Source: Coriobacteriia bacterium
GTDB taxonomy: Bacteria > Actinomycetota > Coriobacteriia > Coriobacteriales > Eggerthellaceae
Length of the DNA stretch: 64,000 nucleotides
Assembly: GCA_030537355.1 (NCBI GenBank)
Contig: JAUNNF010000004.1
Coordinates: forward strand, 103,544-167,543
Direction of reading: 5' to 3'
The notes beneath the pieces are model-generated. The model worked only from the letters and a program-made list of their open reading frames with translations. It searched no databases and was not told the DNA's origin. Within the stretch, counting starts at the first letter, position 1. Each line of letters opens with the position of its first letter. The position numbers were made by a program, and so were the translations under genes. Positions 9,510 through 19,310 of this stretch are shown in pieces.

Positions 9510-10933
9510 TATTCTTCACCTGTCCAACAGTAAGTACATAAATCTTCTTTGTTGAGACCAATAGCCTCAATTACGCCTTCTAGGCTTTGGAATTCGAGAC
9601 TCGAAAAGCCTAGTTTTTCAGCAATGGCACTGCGTAGTTTTTTTCCTCGTTCAGTAGAGCTATCAGCATACTCATCTAAGTGCTTATCGCCTTCCTCGCC
9701 TTCTAATTCATAAATTATTTTGCGAGAGATTAAATCTTGATCTTTTGTCATACGTGAGAAATTCAAAAACTTACATCCAAACATGATTGGCGGACAAGCA
9801 GAACGCATATGAACAGATTTTGCTCCAGCTTCGTACAAAAATTCGACTGTCTCTTGTAACTGAGTACCCCTAACAATTGAATCGTCTACAAAAAGTAGGT
9901 CCTTACCTTCAATCAATTCCCTAACAGGAATTTGCTTCATGTTTGCAGTCTTTTTTGACTCAGATTGCTTTGGTGCCATAAAGCTTCTTGCCCATGTAGG
10001 AGTATATTTAATAAACGCGCGTGCAAAATTCATATGACGCTTATTAGCATATCCGATAGCATGAGGGGTACCTGAATCTGGAACACCACCAACATAATCT
10101 ATATGCGCATCAAAACCTTGCTTGTCATCGTTGTCAGCCATAATTCCGCCATTTGTATAACGCATTTGTTCTACATTTCTACCTTCATAGGTGCTAGTAG
10201 GATAACCATAATAACTCCATAAGAAGGAGCATATCTTCATCTTTTTTCCAGGAGGTGTAACTTGCAAAACTTCATTTGGTCTTATTACTACAACTTCACC
10301 TGGGCCCAATTCACGTTCATCAACATATCCAAATTTTTCATAAGCATAAGACTCAAACGAAACAGCTCGAGAATCTTGCTTTTTACCAATTTTGATTGGT
10401 AACCTTCCAAACTTATCACGAGCTGCAACTAGCTCGCCATCATCTTTTAAAATCAGAATTGATGCTGTACCATAAATTTTTTCTTGAGCATAAGCAATAC
10501 CCTCTTCAAAAGTATCTTTTTGATTAATGAGGGCGGCAACTAGCTCAACATCGTTTACCCAACCACCAGTCATAGCATCAAAGTGTCCGCGAGTATTAAA
10601 AAGGAAATCTTCTATTAATTCACGAGCATTAAGAATAACACCAATCATAATAATGGCAAAGTGCCCGTGTTTAGAACGAATTGTAATAGGTTGCGGATAT
10701 TTATCACTAATACATCCAATGGCAGAAGTTCCTGAGATTTCATTAAATATGTTTTCAAATTTTGTTCTAAACGGAGAATTTTCGATACTGTGAATTTTAC
10801 GTTGAATACCAAGTTCGTTATTCCAAGCAGCAACACCAGCGCGTTTCATACCGAGGTGTGAGTGATAATCAACACCATAAAAAACTTCATCCATGCAATT
10901 AGTTTTAGAAGTTACTCCGAAAAAACCGCCCAT
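9509..10933 (-). CDS. purF: Amidophosphoribosyltransferase with degenerate glutaminase half
   Basis: Makes phosphoribosylamine from PRPP, the committed step of purine synthesis. The PRPP-binding phosphoribosyltransferase motif is intact ([13 protein letters not shown], residues about 346-358) and [17 protein letters not shown] also fits PurF. The N-terminal Ntn-hydrolase half is unusual. Classical PurF matures to an N-terminal nucleophile Cys (CGxxG), but here the protein reads [13 protein letters not shown] with glycine at that position. The expected RYST arginine segment is replaced by [12 protein letters not shown], and the NGN oxyanion motif by MIGVILNA. Similar MGGFFG-type homologues exist, as I recall, in Bacteroidota and Clostridia. 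Glutamine use is therefore doubtful, and free ammonia or another glutaminase may feed it. Its place between purC and purM supports the pathway role. Confidence 0.87.
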   Translation of the reverse strand: MGGFFGVTSKTNCMDEVFYGVDYHSHLGMKRAGVAAWNNELGIQRKIHSIENSPFRTKFENIFNEISGTSAIGCISDKYPQPITIRSKHGHFAIIMIGVILNARELIEDFLFNTRGHFDAMTGGWVNDVELVAALINQKDTFEEGIAYAQEKIYGTASILILKDDGELVAARDKFGRLPIKIGKKQDSRAVSFESYAYEKFGYVDERELGPGEVVVIRPNEVLQVTPPGKKMKICSFLWSYYGYPTSTYEGRNVEQMRYTNGGIMADNDDKQGFDAHIDYVGGVPDSGTPHAIGYANKRHMNFARAFIKYTPTWARSFMAPKQSESKKTANMKQIPVRELIEGKDLLFVDDSIVRGTQLQETVEFLYEAGAKSVHMRSACPPIMFGCKFLNFSRMTKDQDLISRKIIYELEGEEGDKHLDEYADSSTERGKKLRSAIAEKLGFSSLEFQSLEGVIEAIGLNKEDLCTYCWTGEE

Positions 10934-10942
10934 TATAAATCC

Positions 10943-11623
10943 TTAAGCAAAAAAGATTTCAGAAAGCTTCATTGGCTCAATATATTCGCCATCCTTATAT
11001 GCACGCATATTGCCTGATGCAATCTCATCAATAAGCATTACAGCACCGTTTTTATCATAGCCAAACTCGAATTTAATATCGTATAAGTCTAAGCCTTTTT
11101 CTTTTAAGTCATCAGCAACAATACGTGTGATTTTTTGAGTCATACTAACGATATCATCATATTGTTGCTCAGACATAACACCTAGAGCTACAAGACCTTC
11201 CTTAGTAACAAGAGGGTCACCTAAATCGTCGTTTTTAAATGTCATCTCGACATACTCAGGCAAATCTTGTCCCAGCTCACAGTACTCATTATATCTTTTA
11301 TAAAAAGAACCGACAGCCTTATATCTGCAAATTACCTCAAGGCCATTGCCAAAAACTTTTGCAGGAAGTACTTCCATTGTAGTCTCATCCAAATCACAAT
11401 CTACATAATGAGTAACAATTCCAGCTTTATTGATTTTGTCAAAGAAATGTTTTGACATGCGAAGATTTACATCTCCAACACCCTCAATGGTCAATCCTAC
11501 TGAATTCTCGCCAGGATCAAACTTTCCATCTTTACCTGTACAATCATCCTTAAATTTCAACAGGTAATTTCCATTATCTAATTCAAATACGTCCTTTGTT
11601 TTTCCGGTATAAACCTTTTTCAT
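10943..11623 (-). CDS. purC: Phosphoribosylaminoimidazole-succinocarboxamide synthase
   Basis: Couples CAIR and aspartate with ATP to give SAICAR. The 226-aa protein begins [20 protein letters not shown], the SAICAR synthetase nucleotide-binding start. It also carries [52 protein letters not shown] and EIASGNMRA. Length is usual for the bacterial single-domain form. The start overlaps purE by 4 bp and the stop is 9 bp before purF. The next enzyme, PurB, is not encoded in this window. Confidence 0.95.
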   Translation of the reverse strand: MKKVYTGKTKDVFELDNGNYLLKFKDDCTGKDGKFDPGENSVGLTIEGVGDVNLRMSKHFFDKINKAGIVTHYVDCDLDETTMEVLPAKVFGNGLEVICRYKAVGSFYKRYNEYCELGQDLPEYVEMTFKNDDLGDPLVTKEGLVALGVMSEQQYDDIVSMTQKITRIVADDLKEKGLDLYDIKFEFGYDKNGAVMLIDEIASGNMRAYKDGEYIEPMKLSEIFFA

Positions 11624-12096
11624 AACTTCTCGTCTTTCTTTAAAACTTGTTTTTTTGCTTCAGTTCTTATATTGTTTAATTTAGATTCTAAATCTTTATC
11701 TTCAACAGATAATATCTCTGCGGCAAGCAGTGCTGCATTTTTTCCAGCATCTACACCAACTGTTGCCACAGGAATCCCTGGAGGCATCTGCACAGTTGAC
11801 AATAAAGCATCCATGCCTTCAAATGCTTTTGATTTGATAGGAACTCCGATAATTGGTAGTGTTGTGTTTGCAGCTATAGCACCTGCTAGATGCGCAGCCA
11901 TACCAGCAAAACAAATAATTACACCAAAACCATTCTCTCTTGCTCCTAGTGCAAAATCTCTAGCCTGCTCAGGAGTTCTATGAGCTGAATATATATGGGT
12001 TTCGTAATTTAGATTTAATTCATCGAGAATGGAGGTGGCTTTATTTACAACCGGAAGGTCGCTATCACTGCCCATAATTAATGCAATTTTTTTCAT
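11620..12096 (-). CDS. purE: N5-carboxyaminoimidazole ribonucleotide mutase
   Basis: Rearranges N5-CAIR to CAIR. The 158-aa protein has [13 protein letters not shown], the class I hallmark SAHRTPEQA and the glycine-rich [16 protein letters not shown]. Class I PurE normally works with PurK, which is not in this window and should be elsewhere in the genome. I chose the ATG at 12096; a TTG directly in front of it would also be in frame. A GGGGGA ribosome site lies just upstream. This is the first purine gene after guaB, 83 bp downstream, and the spacer holds a plausible promoter. Confidence 0.94.
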   Translation of the reverse strand: MKKIALIMGSDSDLPVVNKATSILDELNLNYETHIYSAHRTPEQARDFALGARENGFGVIICFAGMAAHLAGAIAANTTLPIIGVPIKSKAFEGMDALLSTVQMPPGIPVATVGVDAGKNAALLAAEILSVEDKDLESKLNNIRTEAKKQVLKKDEKL

Positions 12097-12135
12097 CAAT
12101 CCCCCAAAAAAAGATTGTTATTATTACGGGATTTT

Positions 12136-12166
12136 ATTGTAGCAAAACTATTCTCTTATGATTCAA
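12136..12166 (-). promoter_or_regulatory. Possible purE operon promoter
   Basis: In the guaB-purE gap the minus strand has TTGAAT (12161-12166) and TACAAT (12136-12141) with a 19-base spacer, which is longer than ideal. The TACAAT box lies about 40 bases before the purE start. No terminator hairpin is visible after guaB, so purE may also be reached by read-through. No purine riboswitch-like fold was recognised in the 83 bp. Confidence 0.35.
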
Positions 12167-12179
12167 AAAATTATAAATT

Positions 12180-13685
12180 TTAGCGAATATTTCCGGAGCG
12201 ATCCTTCTTGATAACATCATGAGCGCCACCCTCAACAATACTTGTTGCAGACACAAGTGTTATCTTAGCCTTATCTCTAAGTTCGACAAGATTTAATGCA
12301 CCACAATTACAAAGTGTAGATTTAATTTTTTGCAGAGAACGCTGGACATTTTCTTTTAAACTTCCAGCATAAGGAACATATGAGTCTACGCCTTCTTCAA
12401 AAGAAAGTTTTTTATCTCCTCCAAGATCATATCTTTGCCAATTACGGGCACGTGCAGAACCTTCTCCCCAATATTCTTTGTAAAACTTACCATCAATACT
12501 AACTCTGTTTGAAGGGCTCTCGTCAAATCTTGCGAAATAGCGTCCCAACATAACAAAATCAGCTCCCATGGCAAGTGCTAATGTAATATGATGGTCATAC
12601 ACAATACCACCATCAGAGCATACTGGAACATATATGCCTGTTTTATCAAAATATTCGTCTCTTGCTTTTGCGACTTCAGTCAATGCTGTAGCTTGCCCGC
12701 GGCCTATACCTTTTGTTTCTCTTGTAATACAAATAGAACCGCCACCTATGCCAACTTTAACAAAGTCTGCACCGCAATCAACAAGATATCTAAAGCCGTC
12801 AGCGTCAACAACATTACCAGCACCAACCTTAACATCGTCACCATAATTCGCACGGATCCAATCAATAGTAAGTTTTTGCCACTCAGAAAAACCCTCTGAA
12901 GAGTCAATACATAAAACATCAACTCCTGCATCAATTAAAGCTGGAACTCGGTCTTTATAGTCTCTAGTATTTATTCCAGCACCAACAACAAAACGCTTAT
13001 TATCATCTAAAAGTTCATCCGGATTGGCTTTGTGAGCCTCGTAATCTTTTCTAAATACAACAGAATGAAGATTTCCATCTTTTGTAACAATAGGAAGTGT
13101 ATTTAGCTTGTGCTCCCAAATAATATCATTTGCATCTTTAAGGCTTATACCTTCTTCGGCACAAACCAACCTATCAAATGGCGTCATAAACTCAGAAACT
13201 TGCAAATCTGGACTCATTCGACTAACTCTATAATCCCTGCTTGTTACAATGCCCATAAGCTTACCATGAGCAGAACCATCGTCAGTAACGCATATAGTTG
13301 AGTGACCTGTATTTTCTGTAACATTAAGCACATCAGCAAGTGTTGCATCAGAAGAAATATTTGAATCGCTCTCAACAAAACCAGCCTTACATAGCTTTGC
13401 CTTTTTTACCATAGCAGCTTGAGACTCTATAGGCTGAGAGCCAAAAATGAAAGAAACACCACCTTGTTGGGCTAGCGCTACAGCCAGCTCATTACCAGAT
13501 ACTGACTGCATAACAGCAGACACCATAGGAATATTCATTGAAATTTTTGGGTCTTCGCCTACTTTGTATTTTACAAGAGGAGTTTTAAGTGAGACGTTAT
13601 TAGGAATGCATTCCGAACTAGAATAACCAGGAATCAATAAATATTCATTAAAGGTGTGAGACGGCTCTTCTATAAATTCTTTCAT
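12180..13685 (-). CDS. guaB: IMP dehydrogenase
   Basis: Oxidises IMP to XMP with NAD, the first step from IMP to GMP. The 501-aa protein has an N-terminal barrel part ([20 protein letters not shown]), two CBS domains at roughly residues 95-215 ([23 protein letters not shown]; the second ends [17 protein letters not shown]) and then [17 protein letters not shown]. The catalytic loop is [12 protein letters not shown] with the nucleophile Cys. The flap follows later, with [20 protein letters not shown]. The sequence belongs to the roughly 500-aa type common in anaerobic Gram-positives. It overlaps the end of glgA by 4 bp, an odd pairing that places it at the tail of the aro-glgA unit. Confidence 0.95.
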   Translation of the reverse strand: MKEFIEEPSHTFNEYLLIPGYSSSECIPNNVSLKTPLVKYKVGEDPKISMNIPMVSAVMQSVSGNELAVALAQQGGVSFIFGSQPIESQAAMVKKAKLCKAGFVESDSNISSDATLADVLNVTENTGHSTICVTDDGSAHGKLMGIVTSRDYRVSRMSPDLQVSEFMTPFDRLVCAEEGISLKDANDIIWEHKLNTLPIVTKDGNLHSVVFRKDYEAHKANPDELLDDNKRFVVGAGINTRDYKDRVPALIDAGVDVLCIDSSEGFSEWQKLTIDWIRANYGDDVKVGAGNVVDADGFRYLVDCGADFVKVGIGGGSICITRETKGIGRGQATALTEVAKARDEYFDKTGIYVPVCSDGGIVYDHHITLALAMGADFVMLGRYFARFDESPSNRVSIDGKFYKEYWGEGSARARNWQRYDLGGDKKLSFEEGVDSYVPYAGSLKENVQRSLQKIKSTLCNCGALNLVELRDKAKITLVSATSIVEGGAHDVIKKDRSGNIR

Positions 13686-15397
13686 TTTTTCTTTTTCTTA
13701 CCCTTCTTTTTCTTCTTATCCTTGGTGTTATCTTTTTTCTGTTTTTCCTTCTTTTTCTTTTTCTTTTTCTTCTTTTCTCTAAGCTCTACGCTTCCATAAG
13801 CTGCACTTGCTTCTTCCTGCAATGATTTTAAAATTTGAGCTCTATCTTCGGCATGTCTTGCAGCCTTAGCAGCAGCAGCCATGGCTGCCTCTTCGGCACG
13901 CTTTACAGTCTCTAGCTCAAACTGTTCATTAAGCTGATCAATATGACCGGAAAGCAAGGCATCGTATAGTGCCATATATTTTCTACCAGATTCTTTCCAG
14001 CTGAAATCTTCCGACATTGCACGTTTTTGCATGCGAGTCCAATTCTTTTTGTCGTTGTTCCAAACATCAAAGACAGTATCTAGCGCACGTGAAAATTCTT
14101 TATAGTTATAGTTTTTAAACGAGAAGCCATTGCATACCAAACTCTTAGGTTGATAATTGTGAACAGTATCACGAAGTCCACCTGTACTTCTAACGAGAGG
14201 AAGAGTTCCATAATGCATAGCCATCATCTGGGCAATTCCACATGGTTCAAACTTTGAAGGCATCAGAAGGACGTCTGCACCAGCATATACATTATGTGGA
14301 AGATGCGGATCAAATTGCAAGTGAGTTCCTACTGCACCCTTATATTTTTTCTTGAATTCATTAATCTTTTCTTTGTATTTTTTATCTCCGTCTCCCAAGA
14401 ATATAATCTGTCCGCCACCTTCCATAATCTTAGGAACAGCCTTTATGATTAAACTTATACCCTTTTGCTCGTAAAATCTACATGCGACACAAAAGAGAGG
14501 CGCACGAGGATTTTCCGTAAGATGGAACTTCTTTTGTAAGTCGATTTTATTGCCAAGTCTTCTCTCAAGCAGATCCTTAGTATAATGAACGCGAATATTT
14601 ATATCCCAAGCAGGATTAAAATCAACATAATCAATACCATTTAAAATACCATGCGTAACATCCTTTTTAGTTTTCAATACTGCTTCTAGACCAACTCCAT
14701 ATTCGTAAGTTAGTATTTCTTTAGCATATGATGGAGAAGGTGTTGTTACGCAATCACTTACTGTGATACCGCATTTCATTAAATTAACTTTGCCTTTATG
14801 CATAACAGCATTAATTGCTTTTCTATTTTTTAAAGCTAGGACATCCTTTATCTTTTTATAATCAAATTTACCTTGATATTGCAAATTATGAATTGTAAAC
14901 ACAGTTTTAATATCATACTCACCTAACTGTTCCTCATACTCTTCATGTAAATATAAGTTAGTTAGAGCAGTATGCCAATCATTAACATGCAATATATCAG
15001 GTTTAAAGTCCTTTAGGCAGCTTATTGTTTCGAGTATAGCTCTGGAGAAAAATGCGAAACGCTCGATATCGTCTTTTTCACCATAAGCACCAGGTCTATC
15101 AAAATAATAATCATTTTTAACGAGATAGAATACAACTCCGCGCATTTTGACGTAATATAGGCCAAATTCATGACGCTTACCAGCCGAAAAGACACTATAG
15201 TCACCAATATGCTGAAGACGCTTACGGTGTTCATTAGAAATCATCGAGAGATAGGGAATTATTACTCTGATGTCGCATCCATGGCTTGAAATACTCATTG
15301 GAAGAGTCCCCGCAACATCACCTAGTCCACCTAGTTTTGTAAATGGAACAGCCTCAAATGCTGCGTATAAAACTTTTGTTTTTTTCTTATCAGCCAT
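13682..15397 (-). CDS. glgA: Glycogen (starch) synthase with lysine-rich tail
   Basis: A GT5 glycosyltransferase that extends alpha-1,4-glucan from ADP-glucose. The 571-aa protein starts [20 protein letters not shown], containing the K-x-G-G-L sugar-nucleotide site. It has [36 protein letters not shown], and the C-terminal active-site region [19 protein letters not shown] and [10 protein letters not shown]. Bacterial GlgA is normally about 480 residues; here a 70-residue addition follows the fold. It is first an Ala/Glu-rich helix and then (about 539-571) a tail with nearly all positions Lys, encoded by both AAA and AAG. No other glg gene is present. The start overlaps the aroB stop (TAATG). 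Confidence 0.93.
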   Translation of the reverse strand: MADKKKTKVLYAAFEAVPFTKLGGLGDVAGTLPMSISSHGCDIRVIIPYLSMISNEHRKRLQHIGDYSVFSAGKRHEFGLYYVKMRGVVFYLVKNDYYFDRPGAYGEKDDIERFAFFSRAILETISCLKDFKPDILHVNDWHTALTNLYLHEEYEEQLGEYDIKTVFTIHNLQYQGKFDYKKIKDVLALKNRKAINAVMHKGKVNLMKCGITVSDCVTTPSPSYAKEILTYEYGVGLEAVLKTKKDVTHGILNGIDYVDFNPAWDINIRVHYTKDLLERRLGNKIDLQKKFHLTENPRAPLFCVACRFYEQKGISLIIKAVPKIMEGGGQIIFLGDGDKKYKEKINEFKKKYKGAVGTHLQFDPHLPHNVYAGADVLLMPSKFEPCGIAQMMAMHYGTLPLVRSTGGLRDTVHNYQPKSLVCNGFSFKNYNYKEFSRALDTVFDVWNNDKKNWTRMQKRAMSEDFSWKESGRKYMALYDALLSGHIDQLNEQFELETVKRAEEAAMAAAAKAARHAEDRAQILKSLQEEASAAYGSVELREKKKKKKKKKEKQKKDNTKDKKKKKGKKKKK

Positions 15398-16332
15398 TAT
15401 TGCCCTTTCTCGTCACTTAAATATTCTAGCAAATAATGCTTGGTTTTTTCCATGTTCATTGTTAATTTATTAGGAATTCCGAAATCATCTAATACAATAA
15501 AGTTAATATTTCCATTTGTGTTTTTTTTATCATTAAACATATAGCTTAAAACAGCTTCGTCAATATTGATGGCGAGTATGTCATTCAAAACATCATATTG
15601 TTTAAATATTTCTCTCTGTTCATGCTGTAATTTATGATTTATATATGCCGCAAAGTCCATACCTCTGGCAATAGCAATCCCATGAGGTATATGATATAGG
15701 GCCTCTATTGCATGACCTAAGGTATGACCATAGTTAAGCACTTCACGCTTTCCTTCTTTGTCAAAAACATCCTCATCAACAATAGATTGTTTTACTTCAA
15801 TAGCGTCTTTAATAGAATCAACTTGCTTGTTGGTTATAAACTTTAATTTTAAGAGTTCACAAACTCCACTTTTTCTGTCTTTTTCCTCTAGAGTGTCTAA
15901 TAGCCTCTCGTCTATAAATATATATTTTGCATCCCAAAACGTCCCAACCATATTTTTACCTGCTTCTGTATTGATGGCACGTTTACCGCCAATAGCAGCA
16001 TCTATCATCGCTAAATAAGTAGTAGGAACTGAAGCAAAATCTACTCCTCTCATATAAGTGGAAGCTGCAAAACCAACACTGTCGCTTATTGCTCCTCCAC
16101 CTACGCTTACAACTAGTGATTTTCTATCAATATTAAATTTACTAAATGTTGCCCACAACAGCTTAACAACTTCTAATTGCTTAGCGTCTTCGCCAGTAGG
16201 AATACTAATACTTTTAAATGGAAGCTTTTTTGCGGCAGCTATTTCAAACTCGTTCGAACCACAGACAACAACTATGTTTTTGTAATCATTTAAATAATCA
16301 GAAACATTGTTTATGTCTGTAAAATAGATCAC
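15397..16332 (-). CDS. aroB: 3-dehydroquinate synthase (short form)
   Basis: Converts DAHP to 3-dehydroquinate, an NAD- and metal-dependent shikimate step. Of 311 residues, the NAD and active-site motifs are VSVGGGAISDSVGFAAS, TYMRGVDFASVPTTYLAMID and AAIGGKRAIN. Metal ligands are visible as Glu in GVCELLKLK, His in NYGHTLGHAIE and His in YHIPHGIAIARGM. The protein is about 40-50 residues shorter than typical AroB, the missing part being at the N-terminus before the first Rossmann strand. It is tightly packed between aroK (adjacent) and glgA (overlap). Confidence 0.93.
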   Translation of the reverse strand: MIYFTDINNVSDYLNDYKNIVVVCGSNEFEIAAAKKLPFKSISIPTGEDAKQLEVVKLLWATFSKFNIDRKSLVVSVGGGAISDSVGFAASTYMRGVDFASVPTTYLAMIDAAIGGKRAINTEAGKNMVGTFWDAKYIFIDERLLDTLEEKDRKSGVCELLKLKFITNKQVDSIKDAIEVKQSIVDEDVFDKEGKREVLNYGHTLGHAIEALYHIPHGIAIARGMDFAAYINHKLQHEQREIFKQYDVLNDILAINIDEAVLSYMFNDKKNTNGNINFIVLDDFGIPNKLTMNMEKTKHYLLEYLSDEKGQ

Positions 16333-16872
16333 TTATTGCTGCAAAATACCTTTTCTGATAAGAACTCGTTTAACTTCTTGAACAACATCATCAAGCTTTT
16401 TGCCATCAGTGTCTATTTCAACATTACTGCATTTTTCATATCTGTTGTTTCTCTGAGCGAGAACATTTTCGGCATTTTCTATGTCTTTAAACATAGGTCT
16501 TGAAGAAAAATCAATAATTCTATCAGCTGCAGTTTTACTAGAAACATTTAACCACACTACAAAACAATTTTTCAATGCACCTCTAGATACGGCAGATTCA
16601 ACACATCCACCACCAGTGGCAACAATAATCTTTTTATCACGAGTTACTTCATCGAGAATATCTGCTTCAATTTTCCTAAACGCAGACTCGCCTCTTGAAT
16701 TAATAATCTCAGAAATTGTTTGCTTACAACGCTGAACTACTAACTTGTCAGTATCAACAAACTCAATACCAGTTTGTTCAGACAATAATTTTGCAACGCT
16801 AGATTTGCCAGAACCCATAAAACCAATTAAAGCGATAGGTTTTTTTATATAAAATTGTTGCCCAACTAACAT
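16333..16872 (-). CDS. aroK: Shikimate kinase
   Basis: Phosphorylates shikimate at the 3-hydroxyl with ATP. The P-loop is LIGFMGSGKSS, followed by the shikimate-binding DTD of IEFVDTDKLV, the arginine in FRKIEAD, the ATGGGCV loop, and the lid-region arginine of SSRPMF. I place the start at the ATG at 16872 (179 aa) because AGGAGG lies five bases upstream; an in-frame TTG at 16890 would put that ribosome site inside the gene. The length is normal for AroK. The stop is immediately followed by the aroB start. Confidence 0.93.
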   Translation of the reverse strand: MLVGQQFYIKKPIALIGFMGSGKSSVAKLLSEQTGIEFVDTDKLVVQRCKQTISEIINSRGESAFRKIEADILDEVTRDKKIIVATGGGCVESAVSRGALKNCFVVWLNVSSKTAADRIIDFSSRPMFKDIENAENVLAQRNNRYEKCSNVEIDTDGKKLDDVVQEVKRVLIRKGILQQ

Positions 16873-16903
16873 CTTTCCTCCTAATAACAAAAACTATTAT
16901 ACA

Positions 16904-17989
16904 TTATTTGAAGCTTTTTATACGCTGTTTGTAAGCATCAAGTGCATATACAATCTCAGATACAGAATCTCTGCCAAATTTGTTCATATATTCATTGGCG
17001 AGCACTATTGCAGCCTGTGACTCTGCTATAACGGCAACATTAGGAACAACACATACGTCGCTTCGCCTTGAAGACTGATGCTTTTCTAATTCGTAAGTAT
17101 CAAGATTTATAGTAGCCACATTTTTCTTAATTGTAGGAATTGGCCTGCTTAAACAACCAATAACAATTGGCATACCGTTTGTCATGCCACCCTCAATACC
17201 TCCACTATAATTTGTGCTACGGGTCAAATCTGACTCTATATTATCAACGACACTCGAACCTACATTTTGGCTCATATATTCAGCATCTCCTAGCATAACT
17301 CCTCTTATTGTCGGAATAGATGATATTGCTCCCATAAACTTAGAATTAATTTTATTACCAATACCAGGAACAGTACCAACACCAATTAGCTTAAAACTTC
17401 CACCTAATGTATCCCCTGCATCTTTAGCGCGTTCTATTTGAGCAATCATTTTTTTAGTTGCCCCCGCATCAGGACACATAAGCTCACTCATGGCAATATC
17501 AGTCATGCTTGGTAGATCTTTAAAATTTGTACTTACAGAGCCTATCGAGGTAACGTAAGAGTAAACTTCACATCCGAGCATGCCGAGCATTTCTTTTGCT
17601 ATAACACCAGCAGCACATATTCCAGCGGTTTTTCTTGCACTAAACATCTCTGCTACATTATGACAATCGTCAAAGTTATATTTAATTACACCATTTAGGT
17701 CAGCATGTCCAGGGCGAGGAAACTTGTCTTCGTCTTCGTCATAATCTCTAACATCGTTATTAATCTCAATACAAACAGGAGAGCCTATAGTTTTTTCATT
17801 TATTACGCCCGCAGAGATAAAGCATTTATTGCTCTCGGCATCTTGACGCTCGCTCCTGCCAATACCAGCTGACCTTCTTTTTAATTCATAATTAATAGCT
17901 TTTTCTGTTAGTGGAATTCCTGCTGGAACATCTTCAATTATTACGGTAATTTTTGGCCCATGGCTCTCGCCTGCTATGCTATATCTCAT
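16904..17989 (-). CDS. aroC: Chorismate synthase
   Basis: Eliminates phosphate from EPSP to make chorismate, using reduced FMN. The 361-aa protein starts MRYSIAGESHGPKITVIIE. It carries RRSAGIGRSERQDAE, the RPGHADLNGVIKYNFDDC segment with its conserved His, SARKTAGICAAGVIAK, GGIEGGMTNGMPI and SSRRSDVCVVPN. All expected FMN and substrate motifs are present and the length is standard. It overlaps aroE by 11 bp. aroA, which makes its substrate, is not in the window. Confidence 0.96.
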   Translation of the reverse strand: MRYSIAGESHGPKITVIIEDVPAGIPLTEKAINYELKRRSAGIGRSERQDAESNKCFISAGVINEKTIGSPVCIEINNDVRDYDEDEDKFPRPGHADLNGVIKYNFDDCHNVAEMFSARKTAGICAAGVIAKEMLGMLGCEVYSYVTSIGSVSTNFKDLPSMTDIAMSELMCPDAGATKKMIAQIERAKDAGDTLGGSFKLIGVGTVPGIGNKINSKFMGAISSIPTIRGVMLGDAEYMSQNVGSSVVDNIESDLTRSTNYSGGIEGGMTNGMPIVIGCLSRPIPTIKKNVATINLDTYELEKHQSSRRSDVCVVPNVAVIAESQAAIVLANEYMNKFGRDSVSEIVYALDAYKQRIKSFK

Positions 17990-18668
17990 TAATCCTCCTC
18001 CAAGCTATGTCAAATAATACATCAAAGTCTAGCCTTTTTTTGCAAATTTGCTGAATGCAAAGAATAGCTTGAGAAACCAGCATACCACGACCATCATAAG
18101 CACAATCAAAAATATCGCTATAATCGTAGTTATCAAAGTATTTTAAGTCCATAAAAATTTGTTTTTTGTTATAGCAATTTTGGTATTTTAGAGCAGTGTT
18201 AACAGGCGTAGCATCAATAAGAAGATCTGCATCTGCTATTAAATTTTCAGGATTTTTATATTTTCTTCCAACAAGTGTAGCTGGAATAAATTTAGATATT
18301 TCATGTGCTGTAACACCTGTTCCAAAAATCACAACTTTAGAAGCTAGTGCCTTTTCTCGTTTAAGAAAAGCATATGCGCCCTGACCATCAAAATTAAAAT
18401 ATTCATCTCCGACAATTAAATTAGAATTTTTAAAATATTGTTTATAAGGATAGGTTATATTTGCTGCAACAAATTTATGTGTTGAAATAAAAGACTTTAA
18501 TTCTTTAATACTTCCAAAATTTAGGGCAGAATATTTAAGATCCAGTCCTAGCTTCTTGTATATTGTATTATGAATTACTGGTGATAGCGACTTGGAAACA
18601 TTTTTTCCAAACAGAAATACATCGTTAGGACGCTTTTCTGATTTTGGCAATTTTTCCAATGTGTTCAT
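17979..18668 (-). CDS. aroE: Shikimate dehydrogenase-like protein (short)
   Basis: Expected to reduce 3-dehydroshikimate to shikimate. The 229-aa protein keeps the substrate-side motif SKSLSPVIHN, the lysine in ANITYPYK (canonical NVTxPxK), the aspartate in FNFDGQGA (canonical NTDG), a Rossmann glycine loop VIFGTGVTAHEI, and DLLIDATPVNT. It is 40-50 residues shorter than typical AroE. The Rossmann half is compressed: few basic residues follow the glycine loop, so NADPH preference cannot be read. The position directly before aroC supports the role. Divergence is considerable and a quinate/shikimate dehydrogenase-like paralogue is possible. Confidence 0.82.
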   Translation of the reverse strand: MNTLEKLPKSEKRPNDVFLFGKNVSKSLSPVIHNTIYKKLGLDLKYSALNFGSIKELKSFISTHKFVAANITYPYKQYFKNSNLIVGDEYFNFDGQGAYAFLKREKALASKVVIFGTGVTAHEISKFIPATLVGRKYKNPENLIADADLLIDATPVNTALKYQNCYNKKQIFMDLKYFDNYDYSDIFDCAYDGRGMLVSQAILCIQQICKKRLDFDVLFDIAWRRINEI

Positions 18669-18807
18669 CCCTTTTTGCAGCCATAGCTCTACGTTTAATG
18701 TTTTTATTGAATTTTTCAGATTCTCGTTTGAATGAATATTTAATCATGTAGCTAATTCCTACATAAACAGCAAGGCCAACTAAAATTTTCTTTATTGCAC
18801 GATTCAT
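18625..18807 (-). CDS. Small single-span membrane protein, unknown function
   Basis: Sixty residues: MNRAIKKILVGLAVYVGISY forms one predicted membrane segment (about residues 8-23), followed by a strongly basic tail (KRESEKFNKNIKRRAMAAKR). Its ATG overlaps the stop of the yqeG-like gene (ATGA, 4 bp) and it runs 44 bp into aroE. This tight coupling, and the sensible protein character of a membrane helix plus positive cytosolic tail, suggest a real gene. The family was not recognised. The long overlap with aroE leaves some doubt about either this frame or the exact aroE start. Confidence 0.55.
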   Translation of the reverse strand: MNRAIKKILVGLAVYVGISYMIKYSFKRESEKFNKNIKRRAMAAKRDEHIGKIAKIRKAS

Positions 18808-19310
18808 GCACTGCTCCGTTCTGGTTGTCTGTTTCTTAGTATAACACTTTCTAGACGTCTCAACACTAAAGTATGAATTAAATCAGCTTTAACTAATGGA
18901 TTTAGTAAATAACATTTAAGACCTACTAAATGAGCTCCTAGGACATCAGTTAATAATTGATCGCCAATCATTAAAGTGTGTTTTTTTTCAGCACCAATCT
19001 TTTTCATAGCACGAACAAATGCATGAGGTAATGGCTTTAAAGATTTAACAACAATAGGCAAATTAAGATCTTTTGCTGTATCCACAACATTACTGTGCCA
19101 ATCGTTTGATATTAAGCAAATTTCAAGACCAGACTGTTGAGCAGCATAAATCCACGATTTAATATCTGTGGGAACAATGGATTTATCCCTAGTTAATATA
19201 GTATTATCGACATCTAAAAGAAGATACTTATATTTTAGATTCAATATATCTTTTTTAATACTGATATCAGATAATCTTGTAAAGTATCTGTCTGGATAAA
19301 AAAATGCCAT
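18804..19310 (-). CDS. YqeG-family HAD-IIIA phosphatase
   Basis: A 168-aa protein with the HAD nucleophile motif YLLLDVDNTILTRDK. The second motif follows in LICLISNDW, and the late lysine/aspartate region is HTLMIGDQLLTDVLGAHLVG. The short N-terminal FYPDRYFTRLSDI stretch and the overall size match the YqeG family of subclass IIIA phosphatases, often found beside aroE or ribosome-assembly genes in Gram-positive bacteria. The physiological substrate is not established. It shares one base with the mltG stop and overlaps the next small gene by 4 bp. Confidence 0.87.
   Translation of the reverse strand: MAFFYPDRYFTRLSDISIKKDILNLKYKYLLLDVDNTILTRDKSIVPTDIKSWIYAAQQSGLEICLISNDWHSNVVDTAKDLNLPIVVKSLKPLPHAFVRAMKKIGAEKKHTLMIGDQLLTDVLGAHLVGLKCYLLNPLVKADLIHTLVLRRLESVILRNRQPERSSA

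Noticed and set aside
12097..12179. Purine riboswitch or PRPP/ppGpp-type leader upstream of purE
   Set aside because: Only 83 bp, AT-rich, without stable paired elements or recognisable conserved loops.
13682..13800. GlgA lysine tail as a sequencing frameshift
   Set aside because: Both AAA and AAG codons are mixed with Glu, Asp, Gln, Asn, Thr and Gly codons and the stop couples to guaB by a 4-bp overlap, so the frame looks genuine.
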